Source: Flavobacterium sp. PMTSA4 | GTDB lineage: Bacteria; Bacteroidota; Bacteroidia; Flavobacteriales; Flavobacteriaceae | Length of the DNA stretch: 64,000 bases | Assembly (NCBI RefSeq): GCF_032098525.1 | Contig: NZ_CP134890.1 | Coordinates: 1,302,001 to 1,366,000 of the forward strand | Reading direction: 5' to 3' | In this document: piece after piece, positions 41,996 to 51,247 of the stretch | Layout of the letters: each line of letters opens with the position of its first letter | Position numbering within the stretch: the stretch's first letter is position 1 | Notes under the pieces: model-generated | Told to the model about the DNA's origin: nothing | Databases searched by the model: none | The model's input: only the letters and a program-made list of their open reading frames with translations | Translations under genes and position numbers: made by a program

Positions 41996-44900
41996 TTATA
42001 AAATTTCAACATCATTAATTGAAGGTTTTCCACTAATTCGTTCTTGTAAATTTTGAAAAACAATGAACAATACTGGAATAACAAAAACTCCCAAAATTGT
42101 TCCGATTAACATTCCACCAATAGCACCTGTTCCGATAGCTTTGTTTCCAACAGCACCAGCACCTTTTGCTAACATTAATGGTAATAATCCTAATATGAAT
42201 GCAAATGATGTCATTAAAATTGGTCGTAAACGAGCTACAGCACCTTGAATGGCTGCTTGAGCAACTGTAGCACCATTTCGTCTTGCATTTGCGGAAAATT
42301 CTACAATTAAAATTGCATTCTTGGCCAATAATCCAATAAGCATAATCAATGTAATTTGAAGGTAAATATTATTACTCACACCAAAGAAGAAAGCAAATAA
42401 ATAAGCACCCGCCAAACCAATAGGTAGTGAAAATAATACTGCAAACGGTAAAATATAACTTTCGTATTGTGCTGCTAACAAGAAAAACACAAATACCAAA
42501 CACAGCATGAAAATAAACAAGGTTTGTCCACCAGCGCTTATTTCTTCACGAGTCATTCCCGAGAATTCATATCCATAACCAACAGGTAGACTTTGACTTG
42601 CTACTTCTTCGATTGCTCTAATAGCATCACCAGTGGTATAACCATCATTTGGTACACCTTGAATTTTTACTGAAGTAAATAAATTAAAACGGTCAATAGC
42701 TTGCGGCCCAAAAACTTTTTTAAGCGTTATAAATTGTGTGATTGGCGCCATTTGTCCTGAGTTAGTTCTAACTTTTATTTTATTCAACGATTCTGGATCG
42801 CTTCTAAAATTTGGATCAGCTTGATAAATTACACGATATTGTTTTCCGAATTTATTAAAGTTCGAAGCATAAACTCCTCCATAATATCCTTGCATTGTTC
42901 CGAGGACATCGGAAACAGTTAATCCATATTTTTTAATGTTTGGTACATTCAAATCTATTCTGTACTGAGGATAATTTGGAGAAAATGAAGTTGCCGCATA
43001 CTTAATCTCAGGTCGACCATTCAAATCAGCTAAAAACTTATTATTTACTGTACTTAATTCTTGAATTGTTCCTCCTTTTTGGTCTTGCAACTGAAACTCA
43101 AATCCACTTGTAAAACCAAATCCAACAATTGTAGGACGAGCAAAATAAAGAACTTTTGCATCCTTAACTGCAGCTGAACGTTTGAATAATTCCTGAACTA
43201 CTGCTGATACTTCTTGAGTTGCATCTTTTCTTTCTGCCCAAGGTTTTAGCTTTACGATAACCATTCCATAATTACTCCCCGTTCCACTGATCAAACTTCT
43301 ACCCGAAATACGTAGAACTTCTTTTATTTCTGGAATATCTTTTACTTTATTTTCTATTTGTAACAAAACTGATTCTGTTCGCTCCAAAGATGTTCCTGGC
43401 GGAAGCGACACATCTGATAATATTGCTCCAGTATCTTCATTTGGCACAAAAGCTTTAGGTGTAATGTTTAACAGTAAAGCAAAAATTCCAGCAAAAAGAG
43501 CTATTCCTGCAAAAGCTAACCATTTGCGCTTTATAAAAAATTCAACTGATTTTTTATATTTAGCAGTTGTAGTTTCAAACCCAGTATTAAAAGCGCTGTA
43601 AAAACGTTGTACAAAACCTTTTTTCTTTTCTTCACCATGCGGTTTTAGAAAAATAGCACACAAAGCCGGTGATAATGTCAATGCATTTATTGCTGACAAA
43701 ACAATTGAAACAGCTAATGTTAGTCCAAATTGCTTATAGAAAACACCCGCTGAACCACTAATAAACGAAACTGGAATAAACACTGCTGACATTACCAAAG
43801 TAATAGAAATAATAGCACCGCTAATTTCACTCATTGCGTTGTGAGCTGCTTTTTTAGGATTATGTTCACCTGCTTCCATTTTGGCATGAACAGCTTCAAC
43901 TACTACAATCGCATCGTCTACAACAATTCCAACTGCTAGAACAAGAGCAAATAATGTCAATAAATTTATAGTGAATCCAAATAAATTCAGGAAAAAGAAC
44001 GTTCCTACAATAGCAACTGGAACTGAAATAGCTGGAATTAATGTTGAACGCCAATCTTGTAAAAAGATAAACACAACGATAAATACTAACAAGAATGCTT
44101 CAATTAATGTACGAACCACTTTAGACATTGACTCGCTTAAAAAATCATTTGCATTAATCAAAGTTACATAATTTACACCTTTAGGGAAATTTACTTTTGC
44201 ACCTTCAATAACTTTTAATGAACCTTCAATAACATCTTGAGCATTAGAACCAGCTGTTTGTGCAACTGCAACGGCTATTGACTGATTTCCATTTGTAGTT
44301 GCATTACTTGCATAATTTACAGAACCCAATTCAACCCTAGCAACATCTGACAAACGAAGTACTTCCCCATTTGGTGTAGAACGAATTACTATTTGTTCAA
44401 ATTCTTCTGTGCTTTGTAATCTTCCTTTGTATTTTAATGCATATTGAAATGATTGACTGCTGTTTTCGCCTAATTGTCCCGGAGCAGCTTCAATATTTTG
44501 TTCAGCCAAAAGTGCTGTTATATCAGCAGGAACTAATCCATAAGAAGCCATTATATCTGGCTTAAGCCAAATACGCATCGAATAATCTTTCTGTCCGAAT
44601 ATCATTGCTTCTCCAACACCTGGAACACGTTTAATTTTTGGAATTATATTGATGTTCGCATAGTTTTGAAGAAAAGTTGCATCATAAGTTGGGTTTTCGC
44701 TGTAAAGTGAGAAAATCAAAATGTTGTCACTTTGTCTTTTTGCAGTAGTAACTCCAGCTCTTGTAACTTCTTGCGGTAGTAAAGGAGTTGCTCTTGCTAC
44801 ACGATTTTGAACATTAACCGCAGCTAAATCTGGATTTGTTCCTAATTTAAAGTAAATGTTTATGGAAGCTGAACCATCATTGTTAGATGTTGAAGTCATG

Positions 44901-45130
44901 TAAGTCATGTCTTCAACTCCATTAATTTGTTCTTCTAATGGAATTACAACTGAATTCATAACTACTTCAGCACTTGCACCTTGATAACTTGCGGAAACTG
45001 TTACCGTTGGCGGTGCAATTTCTGGATATTGGGAAACGGGAAGCGAAATCAACCCGAGTATTCCCAAAATAACAATGATTATCGAAATCACCGTTGATAA
45101 TACTGGTCTATCAATAAATTTTGAAAACAT
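41996..45130 (-). CDS. RND efflux pump inner-membrane transporter (HAE1/AcrB type)
   Basis: A 1044-residue protein with the full AcrB layout: an N-terminal FIDRPVLSTVISIIIVILG helix, two large periplasmic loops and 12 transmembrane helices. The proton-relay aspartates are in GIVVDDAIVVVEAV (TM4). The HAE1 motifs PVSQYPEIAPPTV and LARPTIVGFGFTSGFEFQLQ-like FARPTIVGFGFTSGFEF are present. It exports drugs, bile-like detergents or dyes using proton flow. It lies between the adaptor and outer-membrane channel genes of the same operon. Confidence 0.97.
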   Translation of the reverse strand: MFSKFIDRPVLSTVISIIIVILGILGLISLPVSQYPEIAPPTVTVSASYQGASAEVVMNSVVIPLEEQINGVEDMTYMTSTSNNDGSASINIYFKLGTNPDLAAVNVQNRVARATPLLPQEVTRAGVTTAKRQSDNILIFSLYSENPTYDATFLQNYANINIIPKIKRVPGVGEAMIFGQKDYSMRIWLKPDIMASYGLVPADITALLAEQNIEAAPGQLGENSSQSFQYALKYKGRLQSTEEFEQIVIRSTPNGEVLRLSDVARVELGSVNYASNATTNGNQSIAVAVAQTAGSNAQDVIEGSLKVIEGAKVNFPKGVNYVTLINANDFLSESMSKVVRTLIEAFLLVFIVVFIFLQDWRSTLIPAISVPVAIVGTFFFLNLFGFTINLLTLFALVLAVGIVVDDAIVVVEAVHAKMEAGEHNPKKAAHNAMSEISGAIISITLVMSAVFIPVSFISGSAGVFYKQFGLTLAVSIVLSAINALTLSPALCAIFLKPHGEEKKKGFVQRFYSAFNTGFETTTAKYKKSVEFFIKRKWLAFAGIALFAGIFALLLNITPKAFVPNEDTGAILSDVSLPPGTSLERTESVLLQIENKVKDIPEIKEVLRISGRSLISGTGSNYGMVIVKLKPWAERKDATQEVSAVVQELFKRSAAVKDAKVLYFARPTIVGFGFTSGFEFQLQDQKGGTIQELSTVNNKFLADLNGRPEIKYAATSFSPNYPQYRIDLNVPNIKKYGLTVSDVLGTMQGYYGGVYASNFNKFGKQYRVIYQADPNFRSDPESLNKIKVRTNSGQMAPITQFITLKKVFGPQAIDRFNLFTSVKIQGVPNDGYTTGDAIRAIEEVASQSLPVGYGYEFSGMTREEISAGGQTLFIFMLCLVFVFFLLAAQYESYILPFAVLFSLPIGLAGAYLFAFFFGVSNNIYLQITLIMLIGLLAKNAILIVEFSANARRNGATVAQAAIQGAVARLRPILMTSFAFILGLLPLMLAKGAGAVGNKAIGTGAIGGMLIGTILGVFVIPVLFIVFQNLQERISGKPSINDVEIL

Positions 45131-45161
45131 ATTTATTATTTCAAATGTTAGTTAAAGTCAA

Positions 45162-46271
45162 TTATTTTGTTTCAGGAGTAATAACGGAGTTAAAATCTAC
45201 GACTTCAGGTTTTATTGGTGTTCCTTCCTGAACAATACCAACACCTTCAACCAAAAGTTTATCATTCACATTCAAACCTTTGTCAACAACAAATAATTTT
45301 CCACCTGAAACTGCTCTAACTTCAATTGGAATTGCTTTTACTTTATTTTCATTATCTACAATTAAAGCTATTCTTTTGTCTTGTAATTCTAATGTTGCGT
45401 TTTGAGGAATCAGAATGACATCTTTTAAGTTGGTAGGAATTTGAACAATTCCGCTTTCTCCAGAACGTAAAAGCCTATTTGAATTTGGAAAACTTGCTCT
45501 CACATTAAACGAACCTGTTTGCGAATTAGCTTGACCACTAAAAGTTTCTATTTTTCCTCTTTGTTCATATTGTATCCCGTTACTAAGAATCAAATTGACT
45601 TCTGGCATTTTAGAAACTTTTTCCTGAAATGATTTTCCTTCTGCATTCATTATAATATCAAGTTGTTGCTTCTCATTAATTGAGAAATAAGCATAAACTT
45701 TACTAATATCCGAAATACGTGTTAATGGTTCTGCAGTTTGACTACTAACATAACTTCCAACTCTTAAAGGTAATGTTCCAACGATTCCATTTATTGGACT
45801 CGTAATGGAAGCATAATTTATTTTAGCTAAAATACTTTGGTATGTACTTTTTGCACTAGCCAAATTAGCTTTGGCAGTTTCTAATTGTACTTCACTGATA
45901 ATATTTCTTTCTACTAAAGGAATTAAACGATTTACTTCAACTTGAGCAGCGTTTACTTTTGCTTTTGCAGCTGCAGCTTCTTGACTTGTTGTTTGAGTTT
46001 CAAGTTTAAATAGTAATTGTCCTTTTTTTACTTCTTGACCTTCTTCTATGTATATTTTTTCTATATATCCATCAACTTTTGAACGGATTTCTATATCAAT
46101 AACACCTTCTAAAGTTGCTGGATATTCTGCATTTATAGTAGCTGTTGATTTTGAAATCTCTACCACTTTATATGGCATGATTGGCATTTCTTTTTTCTCT
46201 TCCTTTTTATTACAAGAAATTAAACTGATTGTTAGAATCAAAATACTTGCAAAAGCTATTTTCCTTTTCAT
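45162..46271 (-). CDS. RND efflux periplasmic adaptor (membrane fusion protein)
   Basis: A 369-residue lipoprotein (SLISCNKKEEK signal). It has the MFP order: a lipoyl/biotinyl half (SKVDGYIEKIYIEEGQEVKK), a helical hairpin (about 95-140), the second lipoyl half (YASITSPINGIVGTLPLRVG), and beta-barrel and membrane-proximal domains. It links the RND transporter encoded 31 bp downstream to the TolC-like channel. The gene is 15 bp after the regulator, so it is expressed from the regulator promoter. Confidence 0.95.
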   Translation of the reverse strand: MKRKIAFASILILTISLISCNKKEEKKEMPIMPYKVVEISKSTATINAEYPATLEGVIDIEIRSKVDGYIEKIYIEEGQEVKKGQLLFKLETQTTSQEAAAAKAKVNAAQVEVNRLIPLVERNIISEVQLETAKANLASAKSTYQSILAKINYASITSPINGIVGTLPLRVGSYVSSQTAEPLTRISDISKVYAYFSINEKQQLDIIMNAEGKSFQEKVSKMPEVNLILSNGIQYEQRGKIETFSGQANSQTGSFNVRASFPNSNRLLRSGESGIVQIPTNLKDVILIPQNATLELQDKRIALIVDNENKVKAIPIEVRAVSGGKLFVVDKGLNVNDKLLVEGVGIVQEGTPIKPEVVDFNSVITPETK

Positions 46272-46286
46272 ATTTAGTTAAGATAT

Positions 46287-46775
46287 TTATTTATTGGATT
46301 GATTTTTTATTTCAATTTCTTCGAATTTTTTTATTGATTTTTTTAAAAGTTCTTCAACATCCAAAATGTGTTCCTTGTAAGCATAACTATTTTGAAGGTT
46401 GATGTTTTCCTGAGAACAAGAGATATTTTTTTCTCTATAATTAATTATTTTGTCAATTAATATTTTCTCGTTATCAACTAATGTTAAATATTTTTTTAAT
46501 CGTTGACTTAATGGCGAAGCCTTAAAATATTTCTTTCTATCACCAGTAACTGTTATATAGTTAATCAAATTCATCTTTTGCATCAAATTCAAATTCGTAG
46601 AAACTGAACTTTTACTTGCCTGCATTTTTTCTACTAATTCCTCAAAAGTTAAACCCGATTTACAACCATCAATAATTAATGTACCTAAAATTCTTGCTGC
46701 TAAAGGTGGAATATTATATTGTTGCTCAAAGTGAATTCCGAATAACTCAATTAATTCTAGTTTTTCTGTATCCAT
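46287..46775 (-). CDS. GbsR/MarR-type transcriptional regulator of the efflux operon
   Basis: A 162-residue winged-helix protein. The DNA-binding core is at about residues 20-85 (IPPLAARILGTLIIDGCKSG, TFEELVEKMQASKSSVSTNL, NLMQKMNLINYITVTGDRKK), followed by a long C-terminal helical dimer region. GbsR/MarR-type repressors often control adjacent pumps. It is the first gene of the efflux operon, and a perfect palindrome sits between its -7 element and the -33 position, so autorepression relieved by a pump substrate is the likely mode. Confidence 0.88.
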   Translation of the reverse strand: MDTEKLELIELFGIHFEQQYNIPPLAARILGTLIIDGCKSGLTFEELVEKMQASKSSVSTNLNLMQKMNLINYITVTGDRKKYFKASPLSQRLKKYLTLVDNEKILIDKIINYREKNISCSQENINLQNSYAYKEHILDVEELLKKSIKKFEEIEIKNQSNK

Positions 46776-46791
46776 TCTATTATTTTTTTTG

Positions 46792-46799
46792 CAAATATA
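46792..46799 (-). promoter_or_regulatory. -7 promoter element TATATTTG of the efflux operon
   Basis: A perfect TAnnTTTG on the minus strand, 17 bp upstream of the regulator start codon and 4 bp from the palindrome at 46803-46826. Confidence 0.7.
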
Positions 46800-46802
46800 C
46801 TA

Positions 46803-46826
46803 TTGGTTCGGCAAACACCGAACCAA
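46803..46826. promoter_or_regulatory. Palindromic operator of the efflux operon
   Basis: TTGGTTCGG - CAAACA - CCGAACCAA has perfect 9-bp arms. It covers the DNA just upstream of the -7 element, where the -33 box should lie, so a bound repressor would block polymerase. Binding by the adjacent GbsR/MarR-type protein is inferred. Confidence 0.7.
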
Positions 46827-46983
46827 ACGAACATAAAGTTTTGTTAAATTTCAAATTGAATAACTAAAAAAATAATTGCTATTTGTCACTATTTTTAGAT
46901 ATTTGGTGAAAATCAACTTTAACTATTGATTAACACCTATTGTAACAATATCTGATTAAATTTGTTTAAATGATTTAATGTAA

Positions 46984-48390
46984 ATGAAACTTGCCTATAA
47001 AATAAAATTACTTTCCTTTTACATATTCCTTCTAAGTTTTTATTCTTGTTTTAATAAGAATGATGATGGAGAATATGTTGCCTATTTTGGCGGAGAAATA
47101 GTAAATCCAAATAATCCTTACGTGCTTTTTTGCAAAGACAATGTTGTTATTGATTCTTTGAAACTAGACCAAAACAATCGCTTTTTTATCAAATTTGATT
47201 CATTAGCACCTGGAATGTATACTTTCAAGCATGAACCAGAATACCAATATGTTTATTTTGACAAAAATGATAGCATTATGGTTAGAGTAAATTCTAGAGA
47301 TTTTGATAATTCTTTGGTCTTTTGTGGTAAAGGTGATTTGAAAAACAACTTTCTAATTGATTTATATCTCAGAAATGAAAAAGACAAGAACTCAATGTTC
47401 AAAGTTTTTGATTACGGATTAACAGAATTTACTAAAACTATAGATTCATCTAATTTAGCTAATGAAAAATTTTATTTAGCCAAAAAACAAGAAATTAAAT
47501 GGAGTGATGAATTTGATGTTTTTGCAAAAGCAGCAGTAAATTTTCAATACTACACAAAAAAAGAGTTGTATCCTCGAGTTCATAATATTAGAACTGGAAA
47601 TGATGTTTTTGAAGAATTGCCATCTAATTATTATGATTACAGAAAGAATATTGATTTTGATAATGTAGAATTAGCAAATTATGCGCCTTTTGTTATGTAT
47701 TTGTCGCATATGTTAAACAATATGGGTGCAATTAATTATCACAATCATTTTACCGAAGCTGATTTAGCATTGAAGACCAATATCAACAAAATGCAAATTG
47801 CCGATACATTAATTAAAAACGAAAAACTAAAAAATAATATTTTAGATAACATTGCTTTCACTTATTTGTTAGAAGATCAAAATATGGTTAATAACAAAGC
47901 TTTTTTAGAATCATATCACAAATTTTCGACGGATAAAAGTAAGAAAAATGAAGTCGCAAAAATTGGTAATGCAATTCAGAATTTAAAGGTTGGAAATGAT
48001 TTACCTGAAGTTGATTTAATTGATGTTAATGGAAATAAGTTTAAATCTACAGCTTTCAAACCCAAAAAGACTGTAATTTTCTTTTGGACTGGTAGGGCAA
48101 TCGCACACTTTGAAGGCGTTCATAAAAAGATTTTGGATTTCAAGAAAAAATATCCGAGCTACGAATACATCGCTATTAATTTAAATGACTCACAAGAAGA
48201 TTGGTTGAAATTTTTGAAAAGCTATCAAATTACTGAAATAACCGAATTACGTTGTGCAAATTTTGAAGACATTAAAGCCAAATGGGCAATTAATAAAATT
48301 CATAGAACGATTATTTTAGACGAAAACGGCAAAATCAAAAATGCATTTACCAACGTTTTTGACACGAAGTTTGAAGAAAATTTAAAATAA
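46984..48390 (+). CDS. Thioredoxin-fold lipoprotein without CxxC
   Basis: A 468-residue lipoprotein (FYSCFNKND lipobox). The N-terminal DUF4369-like beta domain (about residues 28-120, AYFGGEIVNPNNPYVLF) and helical middle are those of Bacteroidota TlpA/thiol-disulfide proteins. The C-terminal 140 residues have a thioredoxin fold (VGNDLPEVDLIDVNG, KKTVIFFWTG, YEYIAINLNDSQEDW). Where WCxxC is expected the sequence reads WTGRAIAHF, so the redox cysteines are missing. It cannot be a normal oxidoreductase and may act as a binding protein. Confidence 0.82.
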   Translation: MKLAYKIKLLSFYIFLLSFYSCFNKNDDGEYVAYFGGEIVNPNNPYVLFCKDNVVIDSLKLDQNNRFFIKFDSLAPGMYTFKHEPEYQYVYFDKNDSIMVRVNSRDFDNSLVFCGKGDLKNNFLIDLYLRNEKDKNSMFKVFDYGLTEFTKTIDSSNLANEKFYLAKKQEIKWSDEFDVFAKAAVNFQYYTKKELYPRVHNIRTGNDVFEELPSNYYDYRKNIDFDNVELANYAPFVMYLSHMLNNMGAINYHNHFTEADLALKTNINKMQIADTLIKNEKLKNNILDNIAFTYLLEDQNMVNNKAFLESYHKFSTDKSKKNEVAKIGNAIQNLKVGNDLPEVDLIDVNGNKFKSTAFKPKKTVIFFWTGRAIAHFEGVHKKILDFKKKYPSYEYIAINLNDSQEDWLKFLKSYQITEITELRCANFEDIKAKWAINKIHRTIILDENGKIKNAFTNVFDTKFEENLK

Positions 48391-48426
48391 AAAAAAAGGC
48401 TTTCTAAATTAGAAAGCCTTTTTTTA
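48391..48426. terminator. Bidirectional terminator
   Basis: AAAAAGGCTTTCTAA / TTAGAAAGCCTTTTT stem between the convergent lipoprotein and aldolase genes, with A and T runs on both sides. Confidence 0.85.
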
Positions 48427-48438
48427 TTCTCTAATTAA

Positions 48439-49095
48439 TTATTGATTTCCTTTAGCGTAATCGGCTAAAAACTGAGCCAATCCTATATCTGTCAATGGAT
48501 GTTTCAACAATCCTAGAATTGAAGATAATGGTCCAGTCATAACATCTGCACCAATTTTAGCACAATTAACTACGTGCATTGTATGACGAATTGAAGCGGC
48601 AAGGATTTCGGTTTCAAATCCATAATTATCATAAATCTCACGGATTTCTTGAATCAAATATAATCCATCAGTTGAAATATCATCTAATCTTCCTAAAAAT
48701 GGAGAAACATAAGTTGCACCAGCTTTTGCGGCTAACAATGCTTGACCAGCTGAAAAAACTAAAGTAACATTGGTTCTGATTCCTTTATCTGAAAAATATT
48801 TACAAGCTTTAACTCCATCTTTTGTCATTGGAATTTTAACAACAATTTGTTCGTGTAATTCAGCTAATTCTTCACCTTCTTTAATCATTCCTTCAAAATC
48901 AGTAGCAATTACTTCGGCACTAACATCGCCATCTACAATATTACAAATGTCAACATAGTGTTTTAAAATATTATTTTTTCCTGTAATTCCTTCTTTTGCC
49001 ATAAGCGAAGGATTTGTTGTAACGCCGTCTAAAACACCTAATTCTTGTGCTTCTTTGATTTCTTTTAGATTAGCCGTGTCAATAAAAAATTTCAT
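48439..49095 (-). CDS. fsa: Transaldolase-like fructose-6-phosphate aldolase family protein
   Basis: A 218-residue protein of the short transaldolase family (TalC/MipB/FSA). MKFFIDTANLKEIKEAQELG and DGVTTNPSLMAKEG form the N-terminal signature, and the Schiff-base lysine is in VVKIPMTKDGVKA (about residue 86). The Arg/Ser phosphate site is in ILAASIRHTMHVV. It either interconverts sugar phosphates in the pentose phosphate pathway or cleaves fructose 6-phosphate; sequence alone does not decide. The length is normal. Confidence 0.93.
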   Translation of the reverse strand: MKFFIDTANLKEIKEAQELGVLDGVTTNPSLMAKEGITGKNNILKHYVDICNIVDGDVSAEVIATDFEGMIKEGEELAELHEQIVVKIPMTKDGVKACKYFSDKGIRTNVTLVFSAGQALLAAKAGATYVSPFLGRLDDISTDGLYLIQEIREIYDNYGFETEILAASIRHTMHVVNCAKIGADVMTGPLSSILGLLKHPLTDIGLAQFLADYAKGNQ

Positions 49096-49176
49096 AATGT
49101 GTTTTGTGTTTAATGAAAATTAAGTTGTGTGTTTTTTAAAGTTGTGCAAAATTACAAAATCAAATTCAATTGACAT

Positions 49177-49980
49177 TTACAATTTGTAATGATTCATCAA
49201 CATCGCTTCATAAATTCTATCAGGTAAAATTCTTTTTAAAACTATAGAAAATCGTTGCATAAAAGCACCAATTTTATAGTGAATTTTTAGGTTTTTCTCA
49301 TTGATGATTTGATAAATTGCAAAAGCCATTTCATCAGGATTACTTCCGCTATCAACATGTTCATTCATTTGTTTCAATGTATTTCCGTATGGAATTTCAT
49401 AAGCTGAACCTTCAATAACCGGTGCATGATATCTACCCGAAGCTATGTTAGTAGCAAAATCGCCTGGCGCAACATTAACCACATTAACTCCAAATGATTT
49501 TACTTCCATACTGATGCTTTCGGTAATAATTTCTAAAGCTGCTTTGGATGAAGAATAAACACCACGATATGGCAAACCCATATAACCAGCAATAGAAGTA
49601 ATGTTGATAATCAAACCTGATTTTTGCTCACGCATTTGAGGCAAAACCGCTTTCATAACTTCAATTGGTCCGAAAAGATTGGTTTCAAAATTATTTTTGA
49701 TTTCATCTGTTGGGATTTCTTCAATTGGACCAGTAATTCCAACTCCAGCATTATTAATTACTACATCAACTCTATTCGATTTTTCAATAACTTCAGCAAT
49801 AGTTTTTTTAATAGTAGAAACATTCCTAACATCTAATGCTAATAAAGGAAATTTTGAGTTTGTAATTTTTTCAGGATTTCTGCTCGTTCCATAAACGATA
49901 TATCCTTTTTGAAGTAAAAATTCACCAACTGCTTTGCCTATTCCAGATGAACCACCAGTTATTAAAACAACTTTACTCAT
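49177..49980 (-). CDS. Short-chain dehydrogenase/reductase
   Basis: A 267-residue classical SDR. The cofactor motif is TGGSSGIGKAVGEF at the N-terminus; NNAGVG follows near residue 85. The catalytic Ser is in NITSIAGYMG, with Y and K in YSSSKAALE. After the active site PGDFATNIA is typical of the family. It oxidises or reduces a small alcohol or ketone with NAD(P)(H); the substrate is unknown. It lies 31 bp downstream of the epimerase gene and may be co-transcribed with it. Confidence 0.92.
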   Translation of the reverse strand: MSKVVLITGGSSGIGKAVGEFLLQKGYIVYGTSRNPEKITNSKFPLLALDVRNVSTIKKTIAEVIEKSNRVDVVINNAGVGITGPIEEIPTDEIKNNFETNLFGPIEVMKAVLPQMREQKSGLIINITSIAGYMGLPYRGVYSSSKAALEIITESISMEVKSFGVNVVNVAPGDFATNIASGRYHAPVIEGSAYEIPYGNTLKQMNEHVDSGSNPDEMAFAIYQIINEKNLKIHYKIGAFMQRFSIVLKRILPDRIYEAMLMNHYKL

Positions 49981-50011
49981 TGATTAATTTTAAAATTATG
50001 GCTAAAGATAC

Positions 50012-51004
50012 TTATATCAACTGAATTCCTAAACCGAAATTGAGACTTAATTTTATTTTACCATTTTCAATTTGAGAACCTTTGGCAATGTCATTTTCGA
50101 TTAAAGTAGCACCATCCAAATCGGCAAAATCGCATAATGGTGATAAAACTGCTCCAGCAGAAATACCAATAGTAGATTCCGTCATACAACCAATCATGAC
50201 TTTAAAATTTTGTTTTCTAGCATCTTTAATCATAGACAATGCCGGAGTTAATCCGCCACATTTTACTAATTTGATATTGATACTCTTATAATGTGATTGC
50301 AATTTTTCTAGGTCTTCACTAGCTTGACAATCTTCGTCAGCCATCCAATTTGCAAAATTACTATTGCTTAATGAAGCAAAATTTTCTTTTCCCATTGGTT
50401 GTTCTAAATAAAGAAATTTTGATGTTTCTTCATTATTTTCCAACCAAAAACAATCCTCATTTGTAAAGCTTCCGTTGGAATCTAAGGCTATTTTTTTATT
50501 AGTCTCAAAATAGTTGAAAACAGAATTTTTATTCAATGAATTACATTTCACTTTAAAATAATTCCAATTGGATTCATTGATTTTTTTGATTTGATTTTCA
50601 ATAGAATCAATACTTATGGTTAATGAAGATTCTGGTAGTTGAGAAGAATTGATTTGGTTCAACTCTAAAAAAGATTTCTTTTCCAACTTTCCAAACAAAT
50701 CCCAATAAGCACAATCTAAAGCTGAACGCAGAAAACTAGGCAAATTTAATTTCAAAAGAAAAGCATAAAAATCAGTTGGTTCAACAATTTTATGTGATTC
50801 TATTTGAAACTTAACTTTTTGAAGAACACTTTCAAACTCTGATAAATTAATATTGTAATAATCTATCGAAGTACATTCGCCATAACCTCTACAACCTTGA
50901 TGCTCAAGAGAAATAATTAAAGCTTCACGATTGTTATAATTTCCATAAGCAATAACAAAAGTTTCTTTGAGTTTAAATTTTACTATTTGCCATTGAATTT
51001 TCAT
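50012..51004 (-). CDS. Dipeptide epimerase (L-Ala-D/L-Glu epimerase-like, enolase superfamily)
   Basis: The frame is open from 51034, but the ATG at 51002-51004 (MKIQWQIVKFKLKE) is the better start because the first ten codons approach the SRP RNA gene and are not conserved-looking. This gives about 330 residues. The muconate-lactonising subgroup residues are present: KxK in FKVKCNS, metal ligands in ALDSNGS, YLEQPM and MADEDCQ, and the second Lys in INIKLVKCGG. Such enzymes epimerise L-Ala-D-Glu from peptidoglycan recycling. O-succinylbenzoate synthase is an alternative in the same family. Confidence 0.85.
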   Translation of the reverse strand: MKIQWQIVKFKLKETFVIAYGNYNNREALIISLEHQGCRGYGECTSIDYYNINLSEFESVLQKVKFQIESHKIVEPTDFYAFLLKLNLPSFLRSALDCAYWDLFGKLEKKSFLELNQINSSQLPESSLTISIDSIENQIKKINESNWNYFKVKCNSLNKNSVFNYFETNKKIALDSNGSFTNEDCFWLENNEETSKFLYLEQPMGKENFASLSNSNFANWMADEDCQASEDLEKLQSHYKSINIKLVKCGGLTPALSMIKDARKQNFKVMIGCMTESTIGISAGAVLSPLCDFADLDGATLIENDIAKGSQIENGKIKLSLNFGLGIQLI

Positions 51005-51065
51005 GAATGAAAGGTATAAAAAAATCCGAAACAAGTTCGGACAGCAATTAAAGTTTCAAAAAAAA

Positions 51066-51162
51066 ATGGCAAGCGACCTACATCGCACCGCTACAACCGC
51101 ATACCTTTGCTATGTTCCCATCCTGGAGGATTTTGCAGGAGCTGGTCGTGTAGGACTTGCCG
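51066..51162 (-). ncRNA. ffs: Bacterial signal recognition particle RNA (small, 4.5S type)
   Basis: Reading leftward, GGCAAGTCCTACA at the 5' end pairs with TGTAGGTCGCTTGCC at the 3' end. The middle folds as CTCCTGCAAAATCCTCCAGG and then the Ffh-binding tetraloop region ATGGGAACATAGCAAAGGTAT, which has the GGAA/AGCA symmetric and asymmetric loops. It is about 97 nt. It binds Ffh to target membrane proteins to the translocon. A perfect TATATTTG promoter element is immediately upstream. Open reading frames across it on either strand are accidental. Confidence 0.9.
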
Positions 51163-51165
51163 GTG

Positions 51166-51173
51166 CAAATATA
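51166..51173 (-). promoter_or_regulatory. -7 promoter element TATATTTG of the SRP RNA gene
   Basis: A perfect TAnnTTTG on the minus strand. It ends 4-5 bp before the first base of the RNA helix, the right distance for a -7 box. Confidence 0.8.
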
Positions 51174-51247
51174 CAATCTTTTTAAATTTTAGCAAGAATT
51201 TAAGAGCATTATAAATATATTTGTGAGGATAATTTTTTACTTTAAAT

